From: Caldifarciminota bacterium
Lineage (GTDB): Bacteria; Hydrothermota; UBA3072
NCBI GenBank assembly: GCA_016930175.1
Contig: JAFGHJ010000009.1
Location: 1 to 36,590, forward strand
Length of the DNA: 36,590 bases
Reading direction: 5' to 3'
Shown here: piece by piece, positions 8,990 to 15,745 of the stretch
Layout: every line of letters starts with the position of its first letter
Position numbering within the stretch: position 1 is the stretch's first letter
Position numbers and translations under genes: made by a program
The notes under the pieces: generated by a model
Databases searched by the model: none
What the model was told of the DNA's origin: nothing
Seen by the model: only the letters and a program-made list of their open reading frames with translations

Positions 8990-9568
8990 TTAAGTGATTC
9001 CGATGTCTTCGGTAAATTTTCGAACATTGTTCGGGAAAGATGGGAGCAATTTCTTTATTTCTTTTTTTGATAGTTTTTTTAAATCGATTTCATTTATAGG
9101 TAATGTGGCTAACCCTTTTTTAACCATATATACCTGATCGAGGAAAGCTTTTTCCGGAAAGGCGATATAAGCCCCTTTTTTCTCTTTATAGCCGAAAAAT
9201 AAACTTTTTTTAACCTGTCGGAAAAGCACTTCCTTCCCGCGAATTTTATAGGTTTTTGTTCTCCTTGTGGTCGCGAAAGTCAGGGTGTACGTCACTAAAT
9301 TAAGAATTCCGTAAGAAGCCAAAGCGGTTTCGAAAGATAAATAATTCGGAGGATAAAGAAAAGAAGCTACTTCCTCGATTTCTATATTAGCGTTAGGGTT
9401 CGCGTAGATTCCTTGAGCGATTCTTTCTAATATTCCCAATTTAACCCACCTGCTCAATTGAAGATATAAATAATTCCTTTTAAGACCAGTAATTTTTTTT
9501 AGGTCTTCTACGGTAAAAAATTTCCGATCTATTCGATTAATTTCTTTTAATAGGTTAAAGCTTTTCAT
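8990..9568 (-). CDS. AbiEi-type antitoxin, module 2
   Basis: A 192-residue AbiEi-family protein with N-terminal winged helix (LSRWVKLGILERIAQGIYAN, ~38-57) and the family core (PPNYLSFETALASYGI near 73, FATTRRTK near 103, then SLFFGYKEKKG). It lies downstream of its toxin and overlaps it by 4 nt (ATGA), the reverse of the antitoxin-first order in modules 1 and 3. If a regulator, it would act on the palindrome at the head of the two-gene unit. Its stop codon abuts the truncated promoter of composite element A, which suggests a junction. Confidence 0.82.
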   Translation of the reverse strand: MKSFNLLKEINRIDRKFFTVEDLKKITGLKRNYLYLQLSRWVKLGILERIAQGIYANPNANIEIEEVASFLYPPNYLSFETALASYGILNLVTYTLTFATTRRTKTYKIRGKEVLFRQVKKSLFFGYKEKKGAYIAFPEKAFLDQVYMVKKGLATLPINEIDLKKLSKKEIKKLLPSFPNNVRKFTEDIGIT

Positions 9569-10221
9569 AAAACCTCGATAACTTTGTAAAACTCGGCAGG
9601 TAAAAATTTTCTTAAATCTCTTTTTAATATCTTTATGTCTATTTTGGTTTTTGGTTCATATTTCTTTCCTAATAACTCGGATAGAAACCATAGATCAAAA
9701 AAATCCTTGGGTTCTTTCCTGTTTTTTACGCATAATAGCTTGTCCCCGTAAAGCTGTTCAATAGTTGCAACCTGGAGTAAGACGGAGTATATTGAGCAGG
9801 GCGATTTTATCATCTTCAATTCAAAATTATAATTTTCTTGTAACCTTTTTGAAATCTCGATTTTTATCCTGAATGGGAGAGGGAGATAATCTTGACTTAT
9901 TTTTATTTCAGCTAAATATGTGTATCTTTTTTTTGCCAGGTCTGTTATTTCCATTTCCGGAAATGGGGAGATTATTTGTTTTATTATGCTTTTAAACTTT
10001 CCTTTTAAGATATCCCTGGTCAGGGAAAAGTCGAGGTCTTCCGAGAAGCGCGGAGAGTTATAAACCAGCCTTAAAGCGGTTCCTCCTTTAAATATCAAAG
10101 ATTCTGATTCGGGGAATTTTGAAATACCCCGCAACACTAAAATTTCATAGTATTCCCTTACGATCTGCGTTATATCGATTGATAATTCTTTTGAAAACTT
10201 TTCCGCTAAAGTACGTTCCAT
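9565..10221 (-). CDS. AbiEii-type nucleotidyltransferase toxin, module 2
   Basis: A 218-residue AbiEii-family nucleotidyltransferase with KGGTALR (G46-G47), RFSEDLDFS (D62, D64) and a DFFDLWFLSELL segment near 180. The TTG at 10263, which would give a longer frame, is really the first base of a TTGACA -35 box, so translation should begin at the ATG at 10221 (or 10233). That ATG lies only 14 nt beyond the probable -10, leaving a leader of a few nucleotides. It is the first gene of its unit, upstream of the antitoxin, which is unusual. Its sequence is divergent from modules 1 and 3, so it is probably an independent acquisition. Confidence 0.83.
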   Translation of the reverse strand: MERTLAEKFSKELSIDITQIVREYYEILVLRGISKFPESESLIFKGGTALRLVYNSPRFSEDLDFSLTRDILKGKFKSIIKQIISPFPEMEITDLAKKRYTYLAEIKISQDYLPLPFRIKIEISKRLQENYNFELKMIKSPCSIYSVLLQVATIEQLYGDKLLCVKNRKEPKDFFDLWFLSELLGKKYEPKTKIDIKILKRDLRKFLPAEFYKVIEVL

Positions 10222-10226
10222 ATTTA

Positions 10227-10263
10227 TTATCATATATGATAAGTTTTTTTGAATGTTTGTCAA
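10227..10263 (-). promoter_or_regulatory. Promoter of abiE module 2 with 16-bp palindromic operator
   Basis: Minus strand TTGACA (10263-10258), 16 bp, TATCAT (10241-10236). The perfect palindrome TTATCATATATGATAA (10227-10242) covers the -10 and the expected start point. It is a natural site for repression by AbiEi. Confidence 0.65.
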
Positions 10264-10292
10264 GGGGGGGTGATCGACACTTTTAGTGTCTA

Positions 10293-10334
10293 ATTGTAAA
10301 TTGCAAGTTGGAAATTGAAAATTGGAAATTGAAA
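10293..10334 (+). repeat. Heptamer array, ATTGNAA type
   Basis: Six consecutive 7-nt units (ATTGTAA, ATTGCAA, GTTGGAA...) with no phase slip. The array lies between abiE module 2 and the CWFG family gene and is non-coding. A related, more decayed stretch is at 35944-36000. Confidence 0.75.
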
Positions 10335-10374
10335 ATATTATTTTCGTGGATTAGTGCGGGTATTTTTTGTTGTT

Positions 10375-10809
10375 TTAATTAAAGTCCTCAAAACACGAGG
10401 AAGATGGGTCCGGGCTTATGCAATCATATGTTGTTTCGAAAGCTATGGGTATGAGTATTGCACCTCCTACTAAGACAACAGAAAAGATGCATCCCGACAT
10501 ACTGTATACTATCCTGGTGTTCTTTGCCGTTCTTTTATAATGATAAGTATAAGCTTCAACATATTCTGGCGGTTTACCCACAAAAACAGCAGGGTCAGGA
10601 GACGGAGCACTCCATATGAATGCTATTCCGGCTCCAACAATAGTTAGTCCTGTTCCGAACCAGCAAGCTTTACATACTTTTTTGTTTGCGTCTTTTGTAG
10701 CATCATTCATTGCCCCAAAGTCGGGGGGCTGATCCTGGGACAGTAATTGTATAAGTAGTATTAGAGTTAATGTTATATATAAAAGTGAAAAGGTTTTTAG
10801 AAATTTCAT
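10375..10809 (-). CDS. Small exported/membrane protein, CWFG family copy 2
   Basis: A 144-residue paralog of the protein at 6121-6567. It has an N-terminal signal or anchor (1-20), CWFG at the start of a hydrophobic segment (~36-56), the loop SPDPAVFVG and EYVEAYTY, a third hydrophobic segment and a Cys/Ser-rich tail. A longer frame from 10845 is rejected because that TTG is the -35 box. A consensus promoter, TTGACA-17-TATAAT, ends 7 nt before the ATG, so the mRNA should be leaderless. Function is unknown; conservation is concentrated in the loop between the hydrophobic segments, which may be the functional part. Confidence 0.65.
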   Translation of the reverse strand: MKFLKTFSLLYITLTLILLIQLLSQDQPPDFGAMNDATKDANKKVCKACWFGTGLTIVGAGIAFIWSAPSPDPAVFVGKPPEYVEAYTYHYKRTAKNTRIVYSMSGCIFSVVLVGGAILIPIAFETTYDCISPDPSSSCFEDFN

Positions 10810-10816
10810 TTTTTTT

Positions 10817-10845
10817 ATTATAAAGGAAAAGTTAAAGCCTGTCAA
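10817..10845 (-). promoter_or_regulatory. Consensus promoter giving a leaderless mRNA
   Basis: TTGACA at 10845-10840, 17-bp spacer, TATAAT at 10822-10817, then seven A residues and the ATG at 10809. Transcription should start at or next to the A of the start codon. Confidence 0.8.
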
Positions 10846-10928
10846 GATCGTTTGAATATAGTGTTGGGGGGTTTTGTTTTTTCGGTCTCCCGTCCTCGGT
10901 CATCGGTCAATTAAGATTTCCCCAATAC

Positions 10929-11062
10929 TTGACATATGGTATATCTTAATTAAGCTAGTATACTATGAGTATAAGGACTGGTAATATGTTTAAAAAGATA
11001 AAAATTCAAAGATGATCTGGCCCCAAAAGAGTATTTATATTAAACATCCATAACTATCAAAC
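10929..11062 (+). promoter_or_regulatory. Leader cassette P upstream of the DUF433/PIN-like pair
   Basis: TTGACA (10929-10934), 16 bp, a weak TAAGCT (10951-10956), then the inverted repeat TATACT-ATG-AGTATA (10959-10973). From the central ATG (10965) a 16-codon frame runs to 11015 and contains MFKKIKIQR. It is followed by the shared segment CCCCAAAAGAGTAT. The parts recur in the same order in cassette Q, ahead of another toxin-antitoxin pair. Confidence 0.5.
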
Positions 11063-11091
11063 TTGACATTTGTGTTAAATTAAGTTATTAT
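11063..11091 (+). promoter_or_regulatory. Promoter of the DUF433 gene
   Basis: TTGACA at 11063-11068, 17-bp spacer, TATTAT at 11086-11091. A GAGG ribosome site precedes the ATG at 11113. Confidence 0.65.
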
Positions 11092-11112
11092 TGAAAAATG
11101 AGGTGAAGAGGA

Positions 11113-11346
11113 ATGAAAGTTTTTGAAAGAATTGAAGTAGACGAAAATATACTCCATGGGGAACCCCATATAAAAGGGACTCGCGTTCCCGTTAAATTGG
11201 TTTTATCATTATTGAGTGAGGGTTTAACACCTGAAGAAATAATAAAGGAACATTATCCTATTCTTAAAAAAGAAGATATACTTTCCTGTATTAAATATCT
11301 CACTCAAATTCTTGAAGAAGAAGAGATTCATTACGTAAAAAGCTGA
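11113..11346 (+). CDS. DUF433-family antitoxin
   Basis: A complete 77-residue DUF433 protein. The family signature is clear: HGEPHIKGTRVPVKLVLSLL, then LTPEEIIKEHYP, a short HTH-like fold. DUF433 genes are commonly paired with a DUF5615 PIN-like gene as a type II toxin-antitoxin module, and that pairing is seen here with a 3-nt gap. The downstream partner is frameshifted, so this may be an orphan antitoxin. The gene has its own TTGACA promoter and GAGG site. Confidence 0.82.
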   Translation: MKVFERIEVDENILHGEPHIKGTRVPVKLVLSLLSEGLTPEEIIKEHYPILKKEDILSCIKYLTQILEEEEIHYVKS

Positions 11347-11349
11347 TTA

Positions 11350-11708
11350 ATGCCTGTTTTCTTTATCGATGAGTGTGTTTCCATTCAAACAGAGAAATTT
11401 CTAAGGAACTTAAAATATAAAACTGTAACCGTAAATGATCATAAATTGTCAGGCGCGTCTGATAAAAAATATTCGACCTTGCTAAAAAGGAAGGATATAT
11501 TCTTGTAACTTATGACAGGGGTTTTGGAAACATAATTAAATATCCCCCATCATCCCATAATGGAATAATGTTGCTAAAAGTGAGAAATAAATCTTCGATG
11601 GAGAGATGTCATAAAGTCCTTAAAAACTTATTAAATAGAGAAAAAGATTTTAAATCTACTTTATTTGTAATTGACGAAAATAAGTATAGAAAGAGAAAAA
11701 AACCATAA
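11350..11708 (+). pseudogene. DUF5615 PIN-like toxin, frameshifted
   Basis: From ATG 11350 the frame reads MPVFFIDECVS, the acidic-residue start of DUF5615/PIN-like proteins, but stops early, near 11508. From about 11470 the next frame continues IFDLAKKEGYILVTYDRGFG, the family's central motif, to a stop at 11706-11708. Adding one A to the A6 run at 11464-11469 restores a single frame of 119 codons including the stop, a normal family length. The break could be a true mutation in a homopolymer, slippage-regulated expression, or a sequencing error. Repaired, it would be the likely RNase-like toxin partner of the DUF433 gene. Confidence 0.75.
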
Positions 11709-11920
11709 TAAAGATCAAACAGGATTGATATTTTGAAATTTTTTTTGCCGTCAGCCGTAGGCGGTATACGGATAGCCATTTCTGACTAATGACTCGCAAT
11801 GCGACGCATTGCGCCCTTGAATTCTTTGAGTTTTTTTTACAAACCAACTATCCCACGAACCAACTTACCAACTTGTACGTACGCAAACCTCTTGACATCT
11901 CAGGTACGTACACTAAATTT
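11709..11920 (+). repeat. Repeat-filled gap with hairpin element D
   Basis: Two TGACTAA/TGACTCG heptamers (11783-11796) run into a GCAATGC-GAC-GCATTGC hairpin (11796-11813), followed by GCCCTTGAATTC. This is the heptamer-hairpin-promoter layout of elements A, B and C with a different stem sequence. Octamers of ACCAACTT type fill 11843-11874. Two GTACGTAC palindromes at 11875-11882 and 11904-11911 flank a TTGACA. No gene was seen. Confidence 0.6.
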
Positions 11921-12051
11921 CATACTATGAGTATGAAAACATTATGTTATAATGATCAGCTGACAAACCTCTACCGTAGAGGTAAAATGTATAAAAAAAT
12001 AAAAATTCAAAAAATAAGACCTGCCCCCAATAGAGTATAGATTAATTAGTC
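11892..12051 (+). promoter_or_regulatory. Leader cassette Q upstream of the Phd/RelE-like pair
   Basis: TTGACA (11892-11897), 16 bp, TAAATT (11914-11919), 7 nt, then the ATG (11927) inside the inverted repeat CATACT-ATG-AGTATG (11921-11935). The 37-codon frame ends at 12040 and includes MYKKIKIQK, matching cassette P. Before that internal ATG a hairpin ACCTCTA-CCG-TAGAGGT holds a GAGG ribosome site. The outer base pair of the inverted repeat is C-G here and T-A in cassette P, so the symmetry is kept. Confidence 0.5.
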
Positions 12052-12079
12052 TTGACTTTGATTTAAATACTCCTATAAT
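12052..12079 (+). promoter_or_regulatory. Promoter of the Phd/RelE-like pair
   Basis: TTGACT at 12052-12057, 16-bp spacer, consensus TATAAT at 12074-12079. A GGAGG ribosome site (12097-12101) precedes the ATG at 12106. Confidence 0.75.
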
Positions 12080-12105
12080 TTAATATATGTTTTTTTGGAG
12101 GGATA

Positions 12106-12309
12106 ATGAAAACTCTAACTGAAAAATTTTTAGTTGATAAAAAAGGAAAAAAAGTAGGTGTAGTGCTTAGTTTTTCCGAATATAAGGAACTTCTTAAAGA
12201 ATTAGAGGAGCTTGAGTCCCTTTACGCTTATGATAAAGCAAAGGCTTCAGAAGATGAAGTAATACCGTTTGAACAAGCCATAGAAGAAATCGAAAAAAAC
12301 CGGGGATGA
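12106..12309 (+). CDS. Phd/YefM-like antitoxin
   Basis: A 67-residue acidic protein. The first ~30 residues (LVDKKGKKVGVVLSFSEYKELL) match the Phd/YefM-type pattern of a beta-hairpin followed by 'eY..Ll.el'. The C-terminus is a Glu-rich helix suited to wrapping the toxin. It overlaps the RelE-like gene by 4 nt (ATGA), the standard antitoxin-toxin arrangement. Autoregulation at the promoter 30 nt upstream is inferred from the family. Sequence identity to a named antitoxin family is weak, so the call rests partly on context. Confidence 0.72.
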   Translation: MKTLTEKFLVDKKGKKVGVVLSFSEYKELLKELEELESLYAYDKAKASEDEVIPFEQAIEEIEKNRG

Positions 12310-12560
12310 ATTATTCTCTCTTAATTCTCCGTAGAGCTCAAAAAGAACTTTCTGATTTACCGATAGACGTTTACGAAAAAGTTAAGCAAACTATTTTAAA
12401 GTTAAGTAAGAATCCAAGACCTTATGGATGTAAAAAGCTTAAAGGTAGGGATGGGTGGAGAATAAGAGTAGGGAATTATCGTATTATTTATGAGATTAAT
12501 GATAAAGATAAATCAATAATTATTTTTCATATAGGCCATCGAAAAGATATTTATAAATAA
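12306..12560 (+). CDS. RelE/ParE-superfamily toxin
   Basis: The 84-residue protein is a typical RelE-type toxin: an N-terminal helix pair (LRRAQKELSDLP), a Pro-rich turn (NPRPYGCKKLKG), then the core strands GWRIRVGNYRIIYEI and the C-terminal IIFHIGHRKDIYK. The conserved Arg, Tyr and C-terminal His-Arg positions fit the ribosome-dependent mRNA interferase branch rather than ParE, but this is a judgement from motifs. The length is normal and the gene appears intact. Confidence 0.85.
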   Translation: MNYSLLILRRAQKELSDLPIDVYEKVKQTILKLSKNPRPYGCKKLKGRDGWRIRVGNYRIIYEINDKDKSIIIFHIGHRKDIYK

Positions 12561-12595
12561 AAAAAGGAAACACCGACCCCTCCCACGGAGGTATA

Positions 12596-14050
12596 ATGCG
12601 TAAATTAATGTTAATCTTTTTATTGATATGTTTTCTAACCGGAATACTTACAAAGGCGGAGAATGCGAGTGAGGAAATTGAAAAAAAGGCTAAACCTGTA
12701 TCTACAGCGATTGGGGGCGGAAAAGCATTTGAGGCGGAAGTAATAGATTCTGACATTACTGGTGAATGGACTCAGGATGAGATTGAGTATTTTCAGAAGA
12801 AGGGATATGTGGGGGATAAGGAAAGATACACGCCTTATTCAATTGAATATTGTCCTTCCTATCTTAGCAAAAAAATAGATAAATCTAAATATGGTAAAAT
12901 CGGAAAAAAAGACTTAGAAGATATAACAAAGAATGAGAAAATTGATAAAGAAGAACTTCTTCGTTACTTTAGTTTATTGCACAACGAAATATACGCCAGG
13001 AAAGGGTATATTTTTGATAATTACGAATTGAAAGAGTTCTTTGGCAAGATGAATTGGTATCAACCTGAACAGAAAGAAATCACATTAACTGGAAGAGAAG
13101 AGAGAAATCTTAAAGTAATAGAGGAATTAGAAGAAATAGTAAAAAATACCAAGATAGTTAGCGAACTTTTTACCGAACAGGTAATAGTAAAAGCAAAATG
13201 GGGAGATGAACCTGGGGAGTTTGGACTTGGACCTCTTCCTGAATCTTACGAATATAAAACAAGTTTTACCATAGATGCTTATGGAAATGTATATATTGTT
13301 GATCCAAATAATCAAAGGATTAATGTGTTTAATAAAGAAGGGAAATTTAAAAAAGGCATATCCATCCCAAAAGAGTGGGGTAAGGATTTGAGGTTTTCTA
13401 TAGTGGAAGGTATAGGTGTGGATGGGAATGGGAATATCTATATTGCAAGCTCGTCTACTACAGCATTATTACATTCAGGTAGCTCAGGTGAAGTTGTTTT
13501 TAAGATAGATGAGAAGGGGAACATTTTGGATAGCCTTACCTTTATGGGATACTATGTGTATCCGGCTATTTTCTTTGAGAGTGATAATATGATGTACCTC
13601 TGGGGTTCTTGGGAGATGGAAATAACCGCAGGCGTCCCTCTTGAATTTAACAAGAAAGAAAGAGTTATCCCAATAAGCATTAACTACCTACGCGGTAATT
13701 CTTTCAACCAGTACAAGAAATCAATAAAACTTGGAAAGAGAAAAATAAACATAAATTATGATAAGGCTCCAGTTGTTTTTAATGAATCGAAGGATTCGAG
13801 AGTGGTATTCAACGCTGGTGGGGGTTTTGTTTTTCAGAATTCGAATGGAGAGATAAAGGCAACGGTCAGTCATAATTCGGACTATTTTCGTTATTATCCC
13901 CTGGGCTATGGGATCCCTTACAAAGGATATTATGTAATAATTTCAGTTTGGCCCTATATCGATGAAGATTTAAATATTTATTGTGTAGATGGAACTGATA
14001 CCCATCTTCATGTTATAAAATACACTCCTACTGAGGAAGTTTGGGAATAA
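12596..14050 (+). CDS. Exported YARHG-domain and beta-propeller protein
   Basis: The 484-residue protein has a signal peptide (1-22, cleavage after about TKA). A YARHG domain follows (~120-175): LLHNEIYARKGYIF, EFFGKMNWYQP and the closing LTGREERNLKVIEELE. The rest (~200-484) resembles an NHL/six-bladed propeller (FTIDAYGNVYIVDPNNQRI, VDGNGNIYIASS). YARHG domains are found in extracytoplasmic proteins and are suspected to bind cell-wall material; the role here is unknown. It starts 36 nt after the RelE-like gene with a GGAGG site at 7 nt, and no separate promoter is evident, so it may be cotranscribed with that pair. Confidence 0.75.
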   Translation: MRKLMLIFLLICFLTGILTKAENASEEIEKKAKPVSTAIGGGKAFEAEVIDSDITGEWTQDEIEYFQKKGYVGDKERYTPYSIEYCPSYLSKKIDKSKYGKIGKKDLEDITKNEKIDKEELLRYFSLLHNEIYARKGYIFDNYELKEFFGKMNWYQPEQKEITLTGREERNLKVIEELEEIVKNTKIVSELFTEQVIVKAKWGDEPGEFGLGPLPESYEYKTSFTIDAYGNVYIVDPNNQRINVFNKEGKFKKGISIPKEWGKDLRFSIVEGIGVDGNGNIYIASSSTTALLHSGSSGEVVFKIDEKGNILDSLTFMGYYVYPAIFFESDNMMYLWGSWEMEITAGVPLEFNKKERVIPISINYLRGNSFNQYKKSIKLGKRKININYDKAPVVFNESKDSRVVFNAGGGFVFQNSNGEIKATVSHNSDYFRYYPLGYGIPYKGYYVIISVWPYIDEDLNIYCVDGTDTHLHVIKYTPTEEVWE

Positions 14051-14120
14051 GGAAAAGTTTATTATATAGATTTCTGTTTCCTTTGAAGTTTGAACCACTA
14101 AACTCTACAAAAAATTTTTT

Positions 14121-14202
14121 TGACCAGTGACTGGCGACTAGTGACTGATGACTCGGTGCTCCGCACCGCACCCCTTGACTTTTTCAAATATTTATATATT
14201 TT
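14121..14202 (+). promoter_or_regulatory. Element B: heptamer array, hairpin and promoter of abiE module 3
   Basis: Five heptamers (TGACCAG, TGACTGG, CGACTAG...) at 14121-14155 lead into the CGGTGC-TCC-GCACCG hairpin and CCCCTTGACT. TTGACT lies at 14175-14180 and TATTTT at 14197-14202 (16-bp spacing). The leader to the ATG at 14244 is about 35 nt without a strong ribosome site. Confidence 0.6.
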
Positions 14203-14243
14203 ATTTCTAAATAGTGCTAAAAATAACATTATAAAGAAATAGA

Positions 14244-14861
14244 ATGAATTTTATAGAATTTAAGGAAAAATTTAAAGATTTCACAGTTTTTTCCCTTAAC
14301 GATATAAGGAATATCGATGGGAATTTCCGAAGAAGGAGCCTGAATGAATGGCAGGATAAGGGTTACATAAAGAAGGTTATCGATAAGTATTATATTTTCT
14401 CGGATTTGGAGCTTAACGAGAATGTGCTTTTTGAGATAGCTAATCGCATTTATAGTCCTTCTTATATTTCTTTGGAAATGGCGCTTTCGTATTATCATTT
14501 AATTCCCGAAAGCGTGTATATAGTAACTTCGGTTACAACAAGAAAGACCAATTCGTTCGATACTAAAATCGGGAGTTTTGATTACAGAACGGTAAAGCCT
14601 GAGCTTTTTTTCGGCTATTCAATCGAAAATTATGGCGATAAGCATTATAAAATAGCAAGTATAGAAAAGAGTATTCTGGATTATTTATATTTGAATCCCG
14701 GAGTCAGGGAAAAAGCAGATTTTGAATCTTTGAGAATAAATTATGATGAATTCCGGAGCAATATAGACCCGGAAAAAATAGATAGCTACCTTTCTGTATT
14801 TCGTCAAAAAACATTAAAAAGAAGAGTGGATTCTTTTATGGGGTACATGAAAAATGCTTGA
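14244..14861 (+). CDS. AbiEi-type antitoxin, module 3
   Basis: A 205-residue AbiEi-family protein: winged helix (RRRSLNEWQDKGYIKKVIDK, ~30-49), SPSYISLEMALSYYHLIPE near 73, SVTTRKTNSFDT near 98, and PELFFGYSIE. It is closer to module 1 than to module 2 in these motifs and has the same antitoxin-first order. It overlaps the toxin gene by 8 nt. The promoter belongs to repeat element B, so a copy of a mobile or amplified intergenic element appears to drive it. Confidence 0.84.
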   Translation: MNFIEFKEKFKDFTVFSLNDIRNIDGNFRRRSLNEWQDKGYIKKVIDKYYIFSDLELNENVLFEIANRIYSPSYISLEMALSYYHLIPESVYIVTSVTTRKTNSFDTKIGSFDYRTVKPELFFGYSIENYGDKHYKIASIEKSILDYLYLNPGVREKADFESLRINYDEFRSNIDPEKIDSYLSVFRQKTLKRRVDSFMGYMKNA

Positions 14862-15639
14862 TTTAGAACAGATAGAAAAATTTTATACCGAGAATGTAAA
14901 AGTGTTTAAGAGAAATATTCTCCGTGAATATCTTCAATATAAGATTCTGGAAATAATATTCGACTCTAACGAAGGAAGCAAGATTTCGTTTATGGGGGGA
15001 ACGGCTATACGTATAATTCATTCGAACGGAAGATTCTCCGAAGATCTGGATTTTGATAACCGTGGAATTGACAAGAAAAATTTTCTGAAGCTTGCCGAAA
15101 AGATAAAAAAAAGACTTGAATTAGAAGGTTATAAGGTCGAGTTAAAAAATAGTACGGACGGCGTGTTCAGGTCTTATATAAAGATAAAGGAAGTTCTTTA
15201 TAAATACGGTCTCTCTCAACATCCGGCGGAGAAATTGACAATACAGTTAGATATGGAACCCCAGGATTTCGAGTATAATCCGGACAAAAAAATCATAAAT
15301 AAGTTTGATATATTTATAAGAAGCAATATAGTTCCCCCGGATATTCTTCTTGCTCAGAAGATAACAGCAATTTTTACTCGCCCCAGAGCTATGGGAAGAG
15401 ATTTTTACGACACGGTATTCCTTCTGGGGCTAACAAAGCCAAGCATTAAGTATTTAAAAGATAAACTTGGAATCAGTGGTTATGGAGAATTAAAAAAGAA
15501 ACTTATTCAAAAAACAAAAAATCTGGATTTTAAAAAACTGGCTGAAGATATAGAGCCATTTTTAATAAACCCGGGGGATAAGAAAAGAGTTTTATTATTC
15601 AAGGAATACATTGAAGAATCTATTGGCCGTGAGCAGTGA
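14854..15639 (+). CDS. AbiEii-type nucleotidyltransferase toxin, module 3
   Basis: A 261-residue AbiEii-family nucleotidyltransferase with MGGTAIR (G48-G49), RFSEDLDFD (D64, D66), and MGRDFYDTVFLLG near 185. The catalytic residues are present, so it should be active. The last residues (GREQ) and the stop codon are encoded by a heptamer array (GAGCAGT, GAGCTGA...) that continues into the non-coding DNA, so the original C-terminus may have been replaced by repeat sequence. Confidence 0.86.
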   Translation: MLDLEQIEKFYTENVKVFKRNILREYLQYKILEIIFDSNEGSKISFMGGTAIRIIHSNGRFSEDLDFDNRGIDKKNFLKLAEKIKKRLELEGYKVELKNSTDGVFRSYIKIKEVLYKYGLSQHPAEKLTIQLDMEPQDFEYNPDKKIINKFDIFIRSNIVPPDILLAQKITAIFTRPRAMGRDFYDTVFLLGLTKPSIKYLKDKLGISGYGELKKKLIQKTKNLDFKKLAEDIEPFLINPGDKKRVLLFKEYIEESIGREQ

Positions 15640-15658
15640 GCTGAAAGCTGTGAGCTGT
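15631..15658 (+). repeat. Heptamer array spanning the stop codon of AbiEii-3
   Basis: Four units, GAGCAGT, GAGCTGA, AAGCTGT, GAGCTGT, without phase slip. The stop codon TGA at 15637-15639 lies inside. The word matches the inverted array in the giant gene at 1947. Confidence 0.75.
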
Positions 15659-15661
15659 TTT

Positions 15662-15745
15662 TGACCAATGACTCGTGACTGATGACTCGGTGCTCCGCAC
15701 CGTACCCCTTGACTTATGAGAATGATTTTTTATACTATGAGTATA
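15662..15745 (+). promoter_or_regulatory. Element C: heptamer array, hairpin and promoter with inverted repeat
   Basis: Four TGACTCG-type heptamers (15662-15689), the CGGTGC-TCC-GCACCG hairpin, CCCCTTGACT (TTGACT 15709-15714), a 16-bp spacer and TATACT (15731-15736). The -10 is also the left arm of TATACT-ATG-AGTATA (15731-15745). It probably drives the HEPN-like gene at 15834. Confidence 0.65.

Noticed and set aside
10222-10263. N-terminal extension of AbiEii-2 from a TTG at 10263
   Set aside because: That TTG is again part of a TTGACA -35 box, and the intervening sequence is the promoter palindrome.
10810-10845. N-terminal extension of the CWFG copy 2 protein from a TTG at 10845
   Set aside because: The TTG is the start of a TTGACA -35 box with TATAAT 17 bp on; the ATG at 10809 is exactly at leaderless distance.
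11789-12040. An 83-codon frame crossing the element D hairpin and cassette Q
   Set aside because: Its first half is repeat DNA and a promoter; only the last 37 codons, from the ATG at 11927, are worth considering.
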